From Silene conica (Eukaryota > Streptophyta > Magnoliopsida > Caryophyllales > Caryophyllaceae), in contig CM055311.2 of NCBI GenBank assembly GCA_029255685.2, forward strand, positions 57,247,048-57,311,047: DNA of 64,000 nt. The letters are read 5' to 3'. The notes beneath the pieces are model-generated. The model had not been told where the DNA came from, did no database searches, and worked only from the letters and a program-made list of their open reading frames with translations. A program made the position numbers and the translations under genes. Position 1 is the first letter of the stretch, and the number at the start of each line of letters is the position of its first letter. This document shows positions 49,221-60,748 of the stretch, piece after piece.

Positions 49221-49760
49221 TGCGTATTAAGTTATGCCTTAAGCTGGCCTCTGAACTTAATACGTGAACTGTTTGTCGTGTATGGGAACATGCGTTGAGT
49301 TTTCGCCTCTGAGTTCCATACATGTCTGTTTGTCGTGTCTGGGACATGCGTTGAGTTTTCGCCTCTGAGTCCAGACATGTATGTGTGATCGCGTCAGGAC
49401 ATGCCTTAAGCTGGCCTCTGAGTCTGACGAGTAGAGCAACTGCACGACGGGGCGGTCAGGTTGTCATACCTTACCCGGAGTGCAGGTGTTTGGTGCTAGA
49501 ACATGCGTTGAGTTTTCGCCTCTGAGTCTAGTATCTTGTGATGTGGTAGGGGTCCATGCGTTGAGTTTTCGCCTCTGAGTTCCTTACTTGTGTTAGTGAA
49601 TTGAATGTTAGTCCATGCGTTGAGTTTTCGCCTCTGAGTCTAATGTTCAGTGATAGCCGGTCCATGCGTTGAGTTTTCGCCTCTGAGTCCTTGCTTGTTA
49701 ATGTGAACTTGGTATTTAGGTTATGCGTTAAGATGTCGCCTCTGAACCTTTGTACTTGCT
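49221..49760 (+). repeat. Stem-loop array with covarying stems (element D, 5' LTR)
   Basis: Nine to ten units with one of two loops, ATGCGTTGAGTTTTCGCCTC+TGAG or ATGCCTTAAGCTGGCCTC+TGA. Stems: CGTATTAAGTT/AACTTAATACG (49223-49264, perfect), TGTATGGGAAC/GTTCCATACA, TGTCTGGGAC/GTCCAGACA, CGTCAGGAC/GTCTGACG. The last three share one unpaired base at the same place. Later units have shorter stems. Confidence 0.85.
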
Positions 49761-50429
49761 GTTTTATATCTGCTTGCCTTGATGATGGTACAGTGTCAGA
49801 TATGCATAGTATGTTTTTGTTGTTATATGAGTTGTGGTTAAATCATCCAAGGCATTGGATGACTCTTAGTTCGGTTTCATAAATAATCGGATTGAAAGAC
49901 CCCCCCGACTGGGTAACCAGTAGGGAGACCGGCTCTCCTTCCTATTTGTTTATGAAGTTAGTTGAGAGCCGTGCAGGGTATTCGCATGATAGTAAGAGAT
50001 CAGTTGATGAGTTGTTTATGCTTCACATGTTGTTATATGTTGGAGTATTCTGTATTGTTTTATATGTTACGTGTTGTCACAAAAGGTGGCTAGGAGAACT
50101 CTAGTCACTCCCCACTGATTGTGGCGTACATGTTTTCATGTATGTAGGTACATGCTGGTTGGAGCAGGGGTTCACGAGAGCTAGCGAGCGATGATCCGTT
50201 CATCATGACTTACCTTATGTCGTTTAGCTGGACTCGTAGTTTGTTACTTTTGTTTTGGTGCCGGTAGGGATGTTCCATCCCCGGCTGATGTATTTATTTT
50301 ATGTTTCAGTTTACGTTTTAGTCTAAGACTTCTCGCATGTTATTTTATCTTCTAAAAAGTTTTAAATTCCGCTGCATTTTTGGTACTTTTATGTGTTTAT
50401 ATTTCCGCTTTCGCGAGGGGTTTTACAGT

Positions 50430-50441
50430 TGGTATCAGAGC
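50430..50441 (+). other. Primer-binding site of element D
   Basis: TGGTATCAGAGC, an exact plant tRNA-iMet primer site two bases after the 5' LTR end. Confidence 0.92.
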
Positions 50442-50597
50442 ATTATTGCTCCCGACGCACTCATGTGACCCCAAACTTAACTTGACCAAATAAACAAATA
50501 ATGAATGAGAGATGGGGTAGATCTAAGGATTTACATTGTAGTCTGTTTGTGCCTTGTTAAGAATACGTCTAACGGTTTACTCTCTTATGATTTAAGA

Positions 50598-52019
50598 ATG
50601 ACAGAAACAACCAATGAAGAGAGTCCTGAGATGCGAGCCCTCATTCAGACTCTTCGGGACTGCGAAGCTAGGTCATCTACGCCTTCTTCTTTACCTCCAA
50701 CCACGGGAAGTAACCAACCTGGAGGATTGGCTTGGATTATCACCCAGATGTGGAGGAATGCAGCTAAGACATTCGACGGAAAGACCAGTGCTGCGACCCT
50801 CACTGCTTGGTTCTTCGACATGGAAAGGAATTTCATGATTTATGATGTTCGACCTGAGGATCAGACCCGAGTAGCATCCCAGTTCTTAGTTCGCGAGGCC
50901 AGGAGTTGGTGGATGACGATCAGTACCCCTGCTACTCGTGACCCTACTTTCACCTGGAGTCGTTTCAAGACTCTTCTCGGCATGAGGTTTTACCACAGGG
51001 ACATCCGCCAGGATAAGATGACCGAGTTCATGAACCTTCGCCAAGGAACCCTTTCTGTTCAAGCCTTCACCAATCGATTTGAGGAGCTGACCCACTTTGT
51101 TCCACAGCTAGTTGAGAGAGAAGAAGACAAAGCCTATCTGTTTCGGAGCAAGCTTAATGCTGAGACTAGGAGTGTAGCCAGTGGTGACCCGACTTCTTAC
51201 TTCCAGAGTTACTATAGTGTCCTGCGAGCGGAGGACCCTTATGAGATCTATTGTGAGAGAGCTAGAGCGTTCTCTCCTCCTCGACCGCCTTTGCATAGAT
51301 GCCGAAGCGGGAGACCTCTTAGCCCTCTTGCCTCCTCCCCTCTCGGAAAGAGGAAGTGTTCCCAGAAGAACAAGAAGTCCCAGAGAGTTAAGACTTCCCA
51401 AATCCGGAGCATGAGCCTCCCATCGGACGTTCCCCTTAAGTGCTTCAAGTGCCACAAGGATCTTCATCTTGGACTTGACTGCCACGGCAACCCGCATCAA
51501 TGCTTTACCTGCGAGGGATTTGGACATCGCTCTTTCGAGTGCCGCGTAGGGAATGGCGCCGTCAACCGAGCTATCACTATTGACCCTAAGACTTCCAGAG
51601 ATCGAGGCATGGAACCCTCGACAGAAGCACCCCTGAGATGTTTCAAGTGTCGCGAAACCCTTCATCCCGGGGCAGACTGTCACGGTAACCCTTATCTTTG
51701 CCATGCCTGCAAGAAGCCCGGGCATCGCTTCTTCGAGTGCCCCGAGAGGATTACCGCCGTTGACAGAGCTGTTACTACTGACCTAGAGGCTGAGACCAGT
51801 GGAGCTAGAGCTGTTCAGCTTCGGACTGAGACTGGAGTTCATCCTGACCCACCGACTGGTATGTTCATGCCTACCGTCTTATTTATGGTTGATATACTTG
51901 TAACCGTTAAGATCTTAATCTCCTTCCTTAGATTCCTGTTAATCTTCTTTGGAATCTGTCTTCATCTCCTTTTGACTCAACCTGATAACTTGCTTCCCCT
52001 AAAACACCTTGTGCGGTAA
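50598..52019 (+). CDS. gag: Gag of element D with four zinc knuckles
   Basis: 473 residues from MTETTNEESPEMRALIQTLR. An in-frame ATG at 50505 exists, but the extra 31 residues read like leader. Residues ~50-190 are the gypsy capsid region (LTAWFFDMERNFMIYDVRPE, FLVREARSWWMTI, FKTLLGMRFYHRDIRQDKM, LSVQAFTNRFEEL). A basic, proline-rich linker follows (230-270). Then four CX2CX4HX4C knuckles at 282-295, 302-315, 348-361 and 368-381: two pairs repeated with a 66-residue period, a tandem duplication of a double-knuckle module. Residues ~424-460 are strongly hydrophobic, unusual for Gag and possibly read-through into non-coding sequence. The frame is intact; a single Gag product for particle assembly and RNA binding is expected. 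Clade uncertain. Confidence 0.88.
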   Translation: MTETTNEESPEMRALIQTLRDCEARSSTPSSLPPTTGSNQPGGLAWIITQMWRNAAKTFDGKTSAATLTAWFFDMERNFMIYDVRPEDQTRVASQFLVREARSWWMTISTPATRDPTFTWSRFKTLLGMRFYHRDIRQDKMTEFMNLRQGTLSVQAFTNRFEELTHFVPQLVEREEDKAYLFRSKLNAETRSVASGDPTSYFQSYYSVLRAEDPYEIYCERARAFSPPRPPLHRCRSGRPLSPLASSPLGKRKCSQKNKKSQRVKTSQIRSMSLPSDVPLKCFKCHKDLHLGLDCHGNPHQCFTCEGFGHRSFECRVGNGAVNRAITIDPKTSRDRGMEPSTEAPLRCFKCRETLHPGADCHGNPYLCHACKKPGHRFFECPERITAVDRAVTTDLEAETSGARAVQLRTETGVHPDPPTGMFMPTVLFMVDILVTVKILISFLRFLLIFFGICLHLLLTQPDNLLPLKHLVR

Positions 52020-53866
52020 CCTACCATAGATGAACTTGGAAACCTCTTGCAATTAGCTGTAAACCGTGATGTGGAGAGTGTCGTTACTTGGGGAGAGACC
52101 TAAAGAGCTTATTGAATATGTTTTGGATAACCCAAGTGTTGTTATGTTACTAATTTGAGGAGTAAGTGAATGATGAGATAATTGTGCTAAGTAGAGTGTC
52201 TTACGTGGCTTTAGATTGGACTTCGGTGTGAGAATCTTGCTGAATCATGGATAATTGTGAGTTTGGAATATCCACTTGAGGATCTCGATGAACTTAGAGT
52301 AAAGATTGATTTTGAGGAATATACTTACGGTACGGACGTTGTCTGATAATTGAATGAGACAAGCTAATGCTTTTCGAAGTTGAGGAACGAGAGTTGTTAG
52401 TAACGGTGTGAGAACGTCGGAACATATACAAGAACTCGTGGAAGCGACTGAGTGGTTGACCTTTAGTTACTCAATGGATCTTAGCATTTATCTAACGAAA
52501 GACTTAAAGGAAAATTTAAGTTACATCATCAGTTTGAGAACGAATGATTTGTTGAGAGGTGTAAGTCCAGAAACACGTTGATTTGAGTATGGTTATTGTG
52601 GGCTGTGATACAAGTCTAGTAGATGTATCACATGAGCTGAGTAGTCTGAGAGTTTGGTTGAATCGTCATTTGGGAACTATCTGAGACGAGCTATCTCAAC
52701 CTTTGAGGAATAAATCATTTAAAGGATAATGTTGCTTTAGACTTCGAGGAACCTCGAGATTCGAATCGTTTTGAGGAACTAGTCATGAAAACCCGTCATA
52801 GTCGTGCCTGACTTGGAGGTTGTTACCTTATTGAGATCTGGTTTGAAGGTTCATTGTTTATAATTTGGGGATTTAAGATATTGAACCTTGCGAAATAGGT
52901 TCCTAGGATCGAGCGATCAGAATTTAAGGTTAGAGGATAGTGAATACTATATCTTGAGTTTTGAGGATTCATTGTTATGGTAATAGAGTTTCGATTCAGA
53001 GTTTTGGAAACCTTCTTGTTGAGGAATGCCCTGTTTTGTGGATGAGATAGGGGTAATAGGAACCGCGAATCATTGTGAGCATTGAGGTTACTGGAATCGC
53101 CTTTGGGATATTCTAGGGATCGTTGGAAGGATGTTTCGATTGTGAATTTAGCGGTTAGTGCAACCAGGTTTGGCAAAGGTTACCGTCTTCTTTAACCTTC
53201 GACTTGATTGTTCCGTTCCTTCGACCCTCCTTTTTGTGTCCTTACAGCCGCGAGGCTTGGAACCCCTAATCCTTCTTATCAAAAATAAGCTCTGCGACCG
53301 TTTCCGCGCTCTCGAGCGTCTGTTTTGGAACTTGTTTCTCAATTGTTGACTTTAAATCCATTGTTTTTGGGAAAAAGCTTGATTGTTTTAAAAAGTTGAA
53401 ACTGCTTTCTCTTCCGTGGGAAGCAACTTTTAGTCTTGGTTACCATTGTTCTCTTCAAAATTTTGAGAAATAAAAGTTAATTTGGAAGAAAACTTGATTT
53501 CGAAGAACAGGATGTTTTACAATTTGGCAGACTTCAGCGTTGATAGCCACTAGAACGTGTTATTGGAGACGTCTAATAACCCGTACTGTGCCCATCAACC
53601 CCGAATCGACGTAATTTTGGAATTTTAACTAATTTTATTTTGGGACTTGTCTCAGATTTGGAATGTCGGACTCTCGAATACGTAACGAGGATCCCAACGT
53701 CCAGTGACGAGACTTGTACCTTGAAATCTTTACTCCTTAAAAACCTCTTGGAAGATAAAGTTTTGAGTTGTCATGAACCGCTGGTTCATTTTGAAAGTTT
53801 TAGTTGTTTTCATACTTACTTCTACCTTCGAGTTTCGAGGACGAAACTTTTTGAAGATTGGGTGAT
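52020..53866 (+). other. Internal region of element D after gag, no pol
   Basis: 1.85 kb with only short, unrecognised open frames on both strands and no RT, integrase or protease motif. Rich in TTGAGGA-type words. The end (TTCGAGGACGAAACTTTTTG, then AAGATTGGGTGAT) resembles the region before the 3' LTR in other plant gypsy elements; the purine tract is weak. Confidence 0.7.
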
Positions 53867-56784
53867 TGTAACAGCCCGTATTTTCGTAAAATCTAATTTA
53901 AGTATTTTTAATTATTTTAAGTAGTAAAATAATATTTTAGTGACTTAACGGAAAATAAATTATTTATGTATCGTAAAATATTTTAAAAAGATAATAAGAT
54001 CCGTCTTAAGAACCTCCAGTCCTTAAGACGAATACAACTTGGCATAGTTTAAATATCCGACTCAAGTATTCATTTCCATACCCGTTTCAAATATCCGAAA
54101 CCGTTTCGTTCATTTCGGAAAGGACAAGTACTTAAACCCCTAAAATCACATATGTCGACATAATAACTCACCTTCATCCTCAACATTCCATTCTTTCACT
54201 GTAAAACAAACTTATCACAAAACCTCCATCCTTACTTCCTTCTTTTGCTAAGATCTTCATCATCCGTTCACCTAAACGCAAAAGTAAGAGCATTTTCGGA
54301 ATCCTTGTTCGATTTCCTAATCATCCATCACTTTCGTTTTTCATTTCGTTGAACTCGAAAAACAGGCTGTTTTGCCTTTAATTCGTTTTTGGTGATTCTA
54401 AACCGTTTTCTTTGTTATAGGAGTTGGTCTCGACAATCCCGACGTGGACACTTACGTTGTAGAGGAGGATCGTTTGCCGGAAATAGCTTAAAGGTGACGA
54501 TAATGAGAAACTCGGCCTTTATGTGTATATTAGCATATTTGATGTGAATCTTGTTTGGTTTCTGATTTTGTTGTTATATATTGATTCAAGGATTTAGTAA
54601 TATGTTTAGGATGAGATTGTTGTGAAGAATTCATGCTTAAACTTGTTGTTAAGTGTTCTTAAGCATATTTTCAGTTTTTATCATTTTGCGACGGATACAT
54701 GTATAAATCGTTTGAGGATTGTTATGGGACTTGTTTTCTGGTAGATTGATAGTATTGGATGTTTTATGTTAGTGGGTAAACACAATTTGTAGTGCTATCG
54801 AAGTTTAGAAGTCGAATTGTGAAGTTTGTGTAAGATTGGAAAAATCACGAATTGGTTACAGGCTCTCTGAGCCGGTCGACCGACCGGCCGCCGGTCGACC
54901 GACCGGCCGCCGGTCGACCGACCGGCCGCCGGTCGACCGGCTGGGAGAGCATTTAGGTGTTTTCTCGCGTTTTTGGAAAAATTGGCTTAGGACTGCCAGC
55001 CGGCCGACCGGCCGCCTGCCGACCGGCTGGTAGTCATTCTTGTCTCGTGTTTTCATTGCGAAGGACCTAAGTAGAAGGGGCCCCAGCCGGTAGACCGGCC
55101 GCCTGCCAGCCGGCTGGGGGTACTTATGGGTTTGGATACGTTGGTTGAAGGTTTTGGGAAAGGTCTTCCCAGCCGGCCGACCGGCTGCCTGCCGACCGGC
55201 TGAGAACCCTTTTTCTTGTGTTCTCGGTTTTAAAGAAAAGTGAAGGCTGTGAGGTCACCAGCCGGCCGACCGGCTGCCTGCCGACCGGCTGGGGACCCCT
55301 GATGAGTTTATTTGTTTTTCGATCATAACTTTTCAACGGTTAATCGGTTTTACTTGAAACTTGTTTTGTGCACCTTTGACATGTATTTGAGGTCCCCGGA
55401 GGATGGGCAACATTATATTGGGTTCGGGAATATAGTGAGGATAGAGACCCCCCGGTCGGGCAACCGAAAGGGAAACCGGCTCTCCCTCATCTTAGTTCTC
55501 GAGGTCAATTAAGTGTTGATTAGAAGTTAAAGGTAGAACTATAGGGTAGTTCATAGACTTGAATGATATTGTTTTGATGCGTATTAAGTTATGCCTTAAG
55601 CTGGCCTCTGAACTTAATACGTGAACTGTTTGTCGTGTATGGGAACATGCGTTGAGTTTTCGCCTCTGAGTTCCATACATGTCTGTTTGTCGTGTCTGGG
55701 ACATGCGTTGAGTTTTCGCCTCTGAGTCCAGACATGTATGTGTGATCGCGTCAGGACATGCCTTAAGCTGGCCTCTGAGTCTGACGAGTAGAGCAACTGC
55801 ACGACGGGGCGGTCAGGTTGTCATACCTTACCCGGAGTGCAGGTGTTTGGTGCTAGAACATGCGTTGAGTTTTCGCCTCTGAGTCTAGTATCTTGTGATG
55901 TGGTAGGGGTCCATGCGTTGAGTTTTCGCCTCTGAGTTCCTTACTTGTGTTAGTGAATTGAATGTTAGTCCATGCGTTGAGTTTTCGCCTCTGAGTCTAA
56001 TGTTCAGTGATAGCCGGTCCATGCGTTGAGTTTTCGCCTCTGAGTCCTTGCTTGTTAATGTGAACTTGGTATTTAGGTTATGCGTTAAGATGTCGCCTCT
56101 GAACCTTTGTACTTGCTGTTTTATATCTGCTTGCCTTGATGATGGTACAGTGTCAGATATGCATAGTATGTTTTTGTTGTTATATGAGTTGTGGTTAAAT
56201 CATCCAAGGCATTGGATGACTCTTAGTTCGGTTTCATAAATAATCGGATTGAAAGACCCCCCCGACTGGGTAACCAGTAGGGAGACCGGCTCTCCTTCCT
56301 ATTTGTTTATGAAGTTAGTTGAGAGCCGTGCAGGGTATTCGCATGATAGTAAGAGATCAGTTGATGAGTTGTTTATGCTTCACATGTTGTTATATGTTGG
56401 AGTATTCTGTATTGTTTTATATGTTACGTGTTGTCACAAAAGGTGGCTAGGAGAACTCTAGTCACTCCCCACTGATTGTGGCGTACATGTTTTCATGTAT
56501 GTAGGTACATGCTGGTTGGAGCAGGGGTTCACGAGAGCTAGCGAGCGATGATCCGTTCATCATGACTTACCTTATGTCGTTTAGCTGGACTTGTAGTTTG
56601 TTACTTTTGTTTTGGTGCCGGTAGGGATGTTCCATCCCCGGCTGATGTATTTATTTTATGTTTCAGTTTACGTTTTAGTCTAAGACTTCTCGCATGTTAT
56701 TTTATCTTCTAAAAAGTTTTAAATTCCGCTGCATTTTTGGTACTTTTATGTGTTTATATTTCCGCTTTCGCGAGGGGTTTTACA
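53867..56784 (+). repeat. 3' LTR of element D (2,918 bp)
   Basis: Near-identical to the 5' LTR but 38 bp longer. The first GC-rich palindrome (about 54870-54940) holds two extra 19-bp CGACCGACCGGCCGCCGGT units. Micro-exon at 54421-54491, other palindromes to 55297, stem-loop array at 55578-56117. Confidence 0.92.
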
Positions 56785-57339
56785 CCCAAAGTCTGTCATT
56801 ACTCGTGTTTTTGTGAATGTTAACATTGTTAAGTATCTATTATGATGCTTTTCTTTTGCAATTTCAATATACCAGTTTTTTATCGTGTCATTATTAATTT
56901 AATATTTGGAGCGTTTTTTTGAAATAATATTTATGTGAAGCTTTAAACATAAACTCTTGAATGGTTACTTTTTACAGTAATTAAAATTTTCATCCATTAA
57001 GTTTTATGCTACAATTTTGTGGTATTTTTTTTCGTATTTTTGTCATTGTCTTCTTTTGTAGTTTTAAATAAACTTTTTAGATTAGTTCTTATTTTTAATA
57101 TTTTTGGCATGTTGATATTGATATGATTATCGTGAAAAATAAATGTATGTTTGTTATTTATATACAAAATTAAAAATGAATATAACTTTTCTTGACTTAC
57201 TTGATATATTTAATTAACAAACATTTTTGGTCATCTTGTTCCAAAAATATTTTAAAGTAACTAATTTTAGGATGTTATTTATTTGATTAACTTCATTTGT
57301 TTAAATTGAAATTGAAAATAATACTAATTAACATACAAA

Positions 57340-60300
57340 TCTATAAAATATTATTAAAAGGGTAAACTAAAACATCAAACTAATGTGACGTGACAAAAAT
57401 TAAATGTGACATGGCAAAAATTTATTGTGACATGGCAAAAGTTATTGTGACATGGCACTAATTAATGTAAATTTAGTAAATTATCCCTTCATATACACAT
57501 AAAATACACTAAAATGTTTTATGAAAATGTCATTACTATCATCATTATTCTAAATTAATTGTGCATATATTAAATATTTGATGGGGTAGCAAATTCTAAA
57601 AGTTTTGATGAAGTAACAAATTCTAAAAGTGATGTTACCTCTACAAATTTGCATTGTATAATTAGATTTCAAAGAATTAAGTTAGAGATTTTAAAGTTTA
57701 AGGATGGGTAATGAAAATTACGGTGACAGGAAAAATGCACTACGATATTAAACTCGCTACAACATTATATAAAAAAAAGACTAAACGCCTCATTAATTCA
57801 CGTGTCATTTAATTCATCTCCAGTTATTATCTGTCACATGTTTACAAATAAAAAAAATATAAAATTATTAGTTGCAAACACAAAAAATAAATTAATACAA
57901 ATCTTTTTGTCCACACACAACTATGGTTATTAATCTATCATTATCTATTTAACATATACTTATTGTATTTAATAGTATGTTTGTAATCACTATACTTTGT
58001 AGTTATGTTATCATAAATTTTATAGTTTTTCTTTAACAACTTTTCTTCTTCCCCTAAATAATTTGTTGATATTAATGCGAGAATTAATTATAAAAATGAT
58101 CTTATATAACCATCACAATCATCCTAATTTTTATTTTTATTTAGAAAGTTGATAGACAAAGTATACATAAAGAAATAAATGAATTGTTCAGTTTTTATCG
58201 TTTTTATGTTATGAATTAATAGTTAGAATTATAAACTAATTTAATTAATATTTTGTGTTGGTATTCAAATTGCAGGAGGCTGATATACTACATATCAATA
58301 ACATTACATGAAATTGAAACATAATGGTAATAGATTTTTTTCGACTTTTCTTTTGGTTTGAATACTTTTTTTGTCTGGTTTTCCTTTATTATTATTGTGT
58401 GTGCAATATAAAATGGTAGTATAATCTTTATTATGTGATGACATGTTATATCTATTAAATTAAAAGATTAGCCTGAGCATCTTTCATATGTCTCAAAAAG
58501 ACTCACAAATGCACAACATAATGCATATTAATATATTATCGTAAATTTCAAGCAATTGGAAATATGAAAGGTATTACTCAATAAATCTCTAAAAAAATTC
58601 TCATTTATTCTCAACTTAATTAACATGAGTAGTAATTAAGTAACTAAATTAAATTATTTACTTAATTTCATATTTCTTATTTTAGGGAGTTACATGCCCT
58701 TTTATCTTTTCTCATATCAAATTTATCATTTAATTGCTTATCTAATCTTATATATATGAGAACTAAAATTTCATTCTCATCAGATTTGTTAATTTTTTCA
58801 CTGAAATCTTTTTTTTTGTTATTTTTCAGGTTATCCACGCCCAAAATTTGAAGATTGGAAAGAAGAATATATTTTGTTATTTGTTCATCATCCTCTATTG
58901 TTTAAGTTTAATTTAGTTTCCATATGTTTTTCTCCGTTTGTTTTTTATTTGGTTAGTTACTCTTTTAATTTTACTTTTAATTTTTATTTGTAACAATATC
59001 TTCTTCTTAAATTACGTTTCGCTATTTTACTTCTTTTTCTTTTAGGTTTTGATTGATCGACGTCCATAGAACAAAGCTAAATACAAACTTAAGGTATTAA
59101 TCTGATAATAATTTTTTTTAGTTACATTTTTATATAGTCGTTTTTGTCATTTTCTATATTAAGCTAAACATTTACTCGTAGCTTGAATCTTTCAAATTGC
59201 GTTTACTTTAATTGTTCTTTTGATATCCATTGTATTAAAAGGAAAAATATTTATTAGTTTTCAAGAGAATGAGATCTCATCATCCTTATCAATAAATCAA
59301 TTTAGAAAAATGCCATTTATTAAATATAATTTTAGTTTTTAATTTGAATTCAGAGGATCTTAGTAAATTGTTTATTTTATATTATTCTGTTTTGTAAAAA
59401 AACATTATATATTTGTTTTGTAAAAAAACACTATATAATATAGTTAAAAGGCTTCTTAAAACATCTAATTTTATTCCACATGTTATTTTTATATTGGTTA
59501 ATATTAAGGGTACATCAAACTTATTTATTAAAATTCTCCTTAAGATTTACTAAATTTTTTTTGATGGAAACCATAATACCGATCATGATTTACATTATAA
59601 AAATAAATTAAGTTTTTACTCTCATCATTTAAATCGTACATTTTGTCCATCTAACTCTTCATTAACCGTAGAGATATATAGTAGTTAAAACTTAAAAGAT
59701 CTAACATAGAGTTAATAAAAAGTTTAATAATTTGAATTATAAAGCTACTAATAATATTTTTTAGTTGAAATCATATGATCATGTACTAAATTATAAGAAT
59801 AAATTAAGAATTTACTTTCGTCATTTAAATTGTAAAATCTATCCATATAATTCCTCCTTGGCAATAAAAGATAGTAGTTAAAAGGTCTTATACGTGGTAA
59901 ATGATAAAAATCCAATAATTTGGACTATAAACCTTCACAATTTCACATATTGGCACTTTTAATTTTTTTCAAAGTCATCTTAAAATATTATAGTTAGCAC
60001 ACTTGCGAAAAAGTGAAAAACAAGGTGTATATGTGCATGTGATTAAAACGTTCACAGTCTTTTTAAAAAGATACTCTATATTTCCATCTTTTAAGATTTT
60101 AAAATTTTTAACCTTTAATAAATGGTATAGTTAGTTTTGTAATTAAGGTGATGCTTATTTTATTTTATTTAAATTTAAATATTAACTATCTCAATTTGCA
60201 TATTATTGATTGTGAGGAGGCTATTAAAAAGAAAAAATTACATATTTGGATTTAAATGTGAAAAACAAAAACATATTTTCTCTTTTAGTCGGCTAACAAA

Positions 60301-60748
60301 GTATCTATTTAACTTTCTTAAAAAAGCCTATTAGATATGTAACCGCGACCTTGGAGTGCGTTGTTTATCGATTTAACGGCGTAGCCATTTTTAGCTTAAT
60401 TTATGATATACATCATAAATATAAGAAAATAACAAATTTGTAAAAAACATAAACAAACATTTATAGTTCTTAAATTAGCCACATTAAATTGTTGATTACA
60501 AAATATTCAAGAATAATATTAACAAGTATTAAAATATATGACCATAAAATTCAAATTAAAACTTATATCTACATTACCATGATCATGAAAAATAATGTAA
60601 AAGGAATAAAACATTTACAAATGTTTTGGTTATAGCTTATTCGAGATAAAAAAAATTATTTTATATATAAGTTAAAGATGGACGTCAACAAAAAATAAAT
60701 ACCCGGGTCACATAGAACAAGTCCGCGAATTCGCGGGTACAAAACTAG
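57340..60748 (+). mobile_element. Non-autonomous Helitron (3,409 bp)
   Basis: 5' end TCTATAAAATATTATTAAAA, 3' end CTAG followed by T. A perfect 14-bp palindrome CCGCGAATTCGCGG (60723-60736) lies nine bases before the CTAG. Inserted between A and T in an array monomer, with no target duplication: ACATACAAA to the left and TTATTTACTAATAAG to the right rejoin the monomer within one base. Near the 5' end a short repeat TGTGACATGGCAAAA occurs about four times (57385-57445). No Rep/helicase or other long frame is present. The interior is AT-rich; possible splice-like bits near 58820 were not resolved. Confidence 0.88.

Larger units (their letters stand above)
47548..50427 (+). repeat. 5' LTR of element D (2,880 bp)
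   Basis: Order: AT-rich start, CT-rich leader-like stretch, intron (47965-48101), micro-exon (48102-48172), five GC-rich palindromes (48543-48940), C-rich block (49083-49128), stem-loop array (49221-49760), a hairpin TATCTG...CAGATA near 49768-49804, second C-rich block (49895-49940), hairpin GCCGGTAGGGATG/CATCCCCGGC near 50260-50284. No convincing TATA box was found. Confidence 0.9.
47548..56784 (+). mobile_element. Element D: complete gag-only LTR retrotransposon (9,237 bp)
   Basis: LTRs start TGTAACAGCCCG and end GGGGTTTTACA. Perfect 5-bp TSD CCCAA (47543-47547 and 56785-56789); rejoining the flanks restores an array monomer. PBS for tRNA-iMet at 50430-50441. The internal region encodes Gag only; no protease, RT, RNase H or integrase follows. 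This matches the class described in plants as TR-GAG, which must borrow pol. The LTRs differ at two substitutions seen by eye (49181/55538 and 50235/56592) plus a 38-bp repeat difference, so insertion is very recent. Confidence 0.92.

Noticed and set aside
51108..51725. 205-residue minus-strand frame opposite element D gag
   Set aside because: Antisense shadow of an intact gag with clear zinc knuckles on the plus strand.
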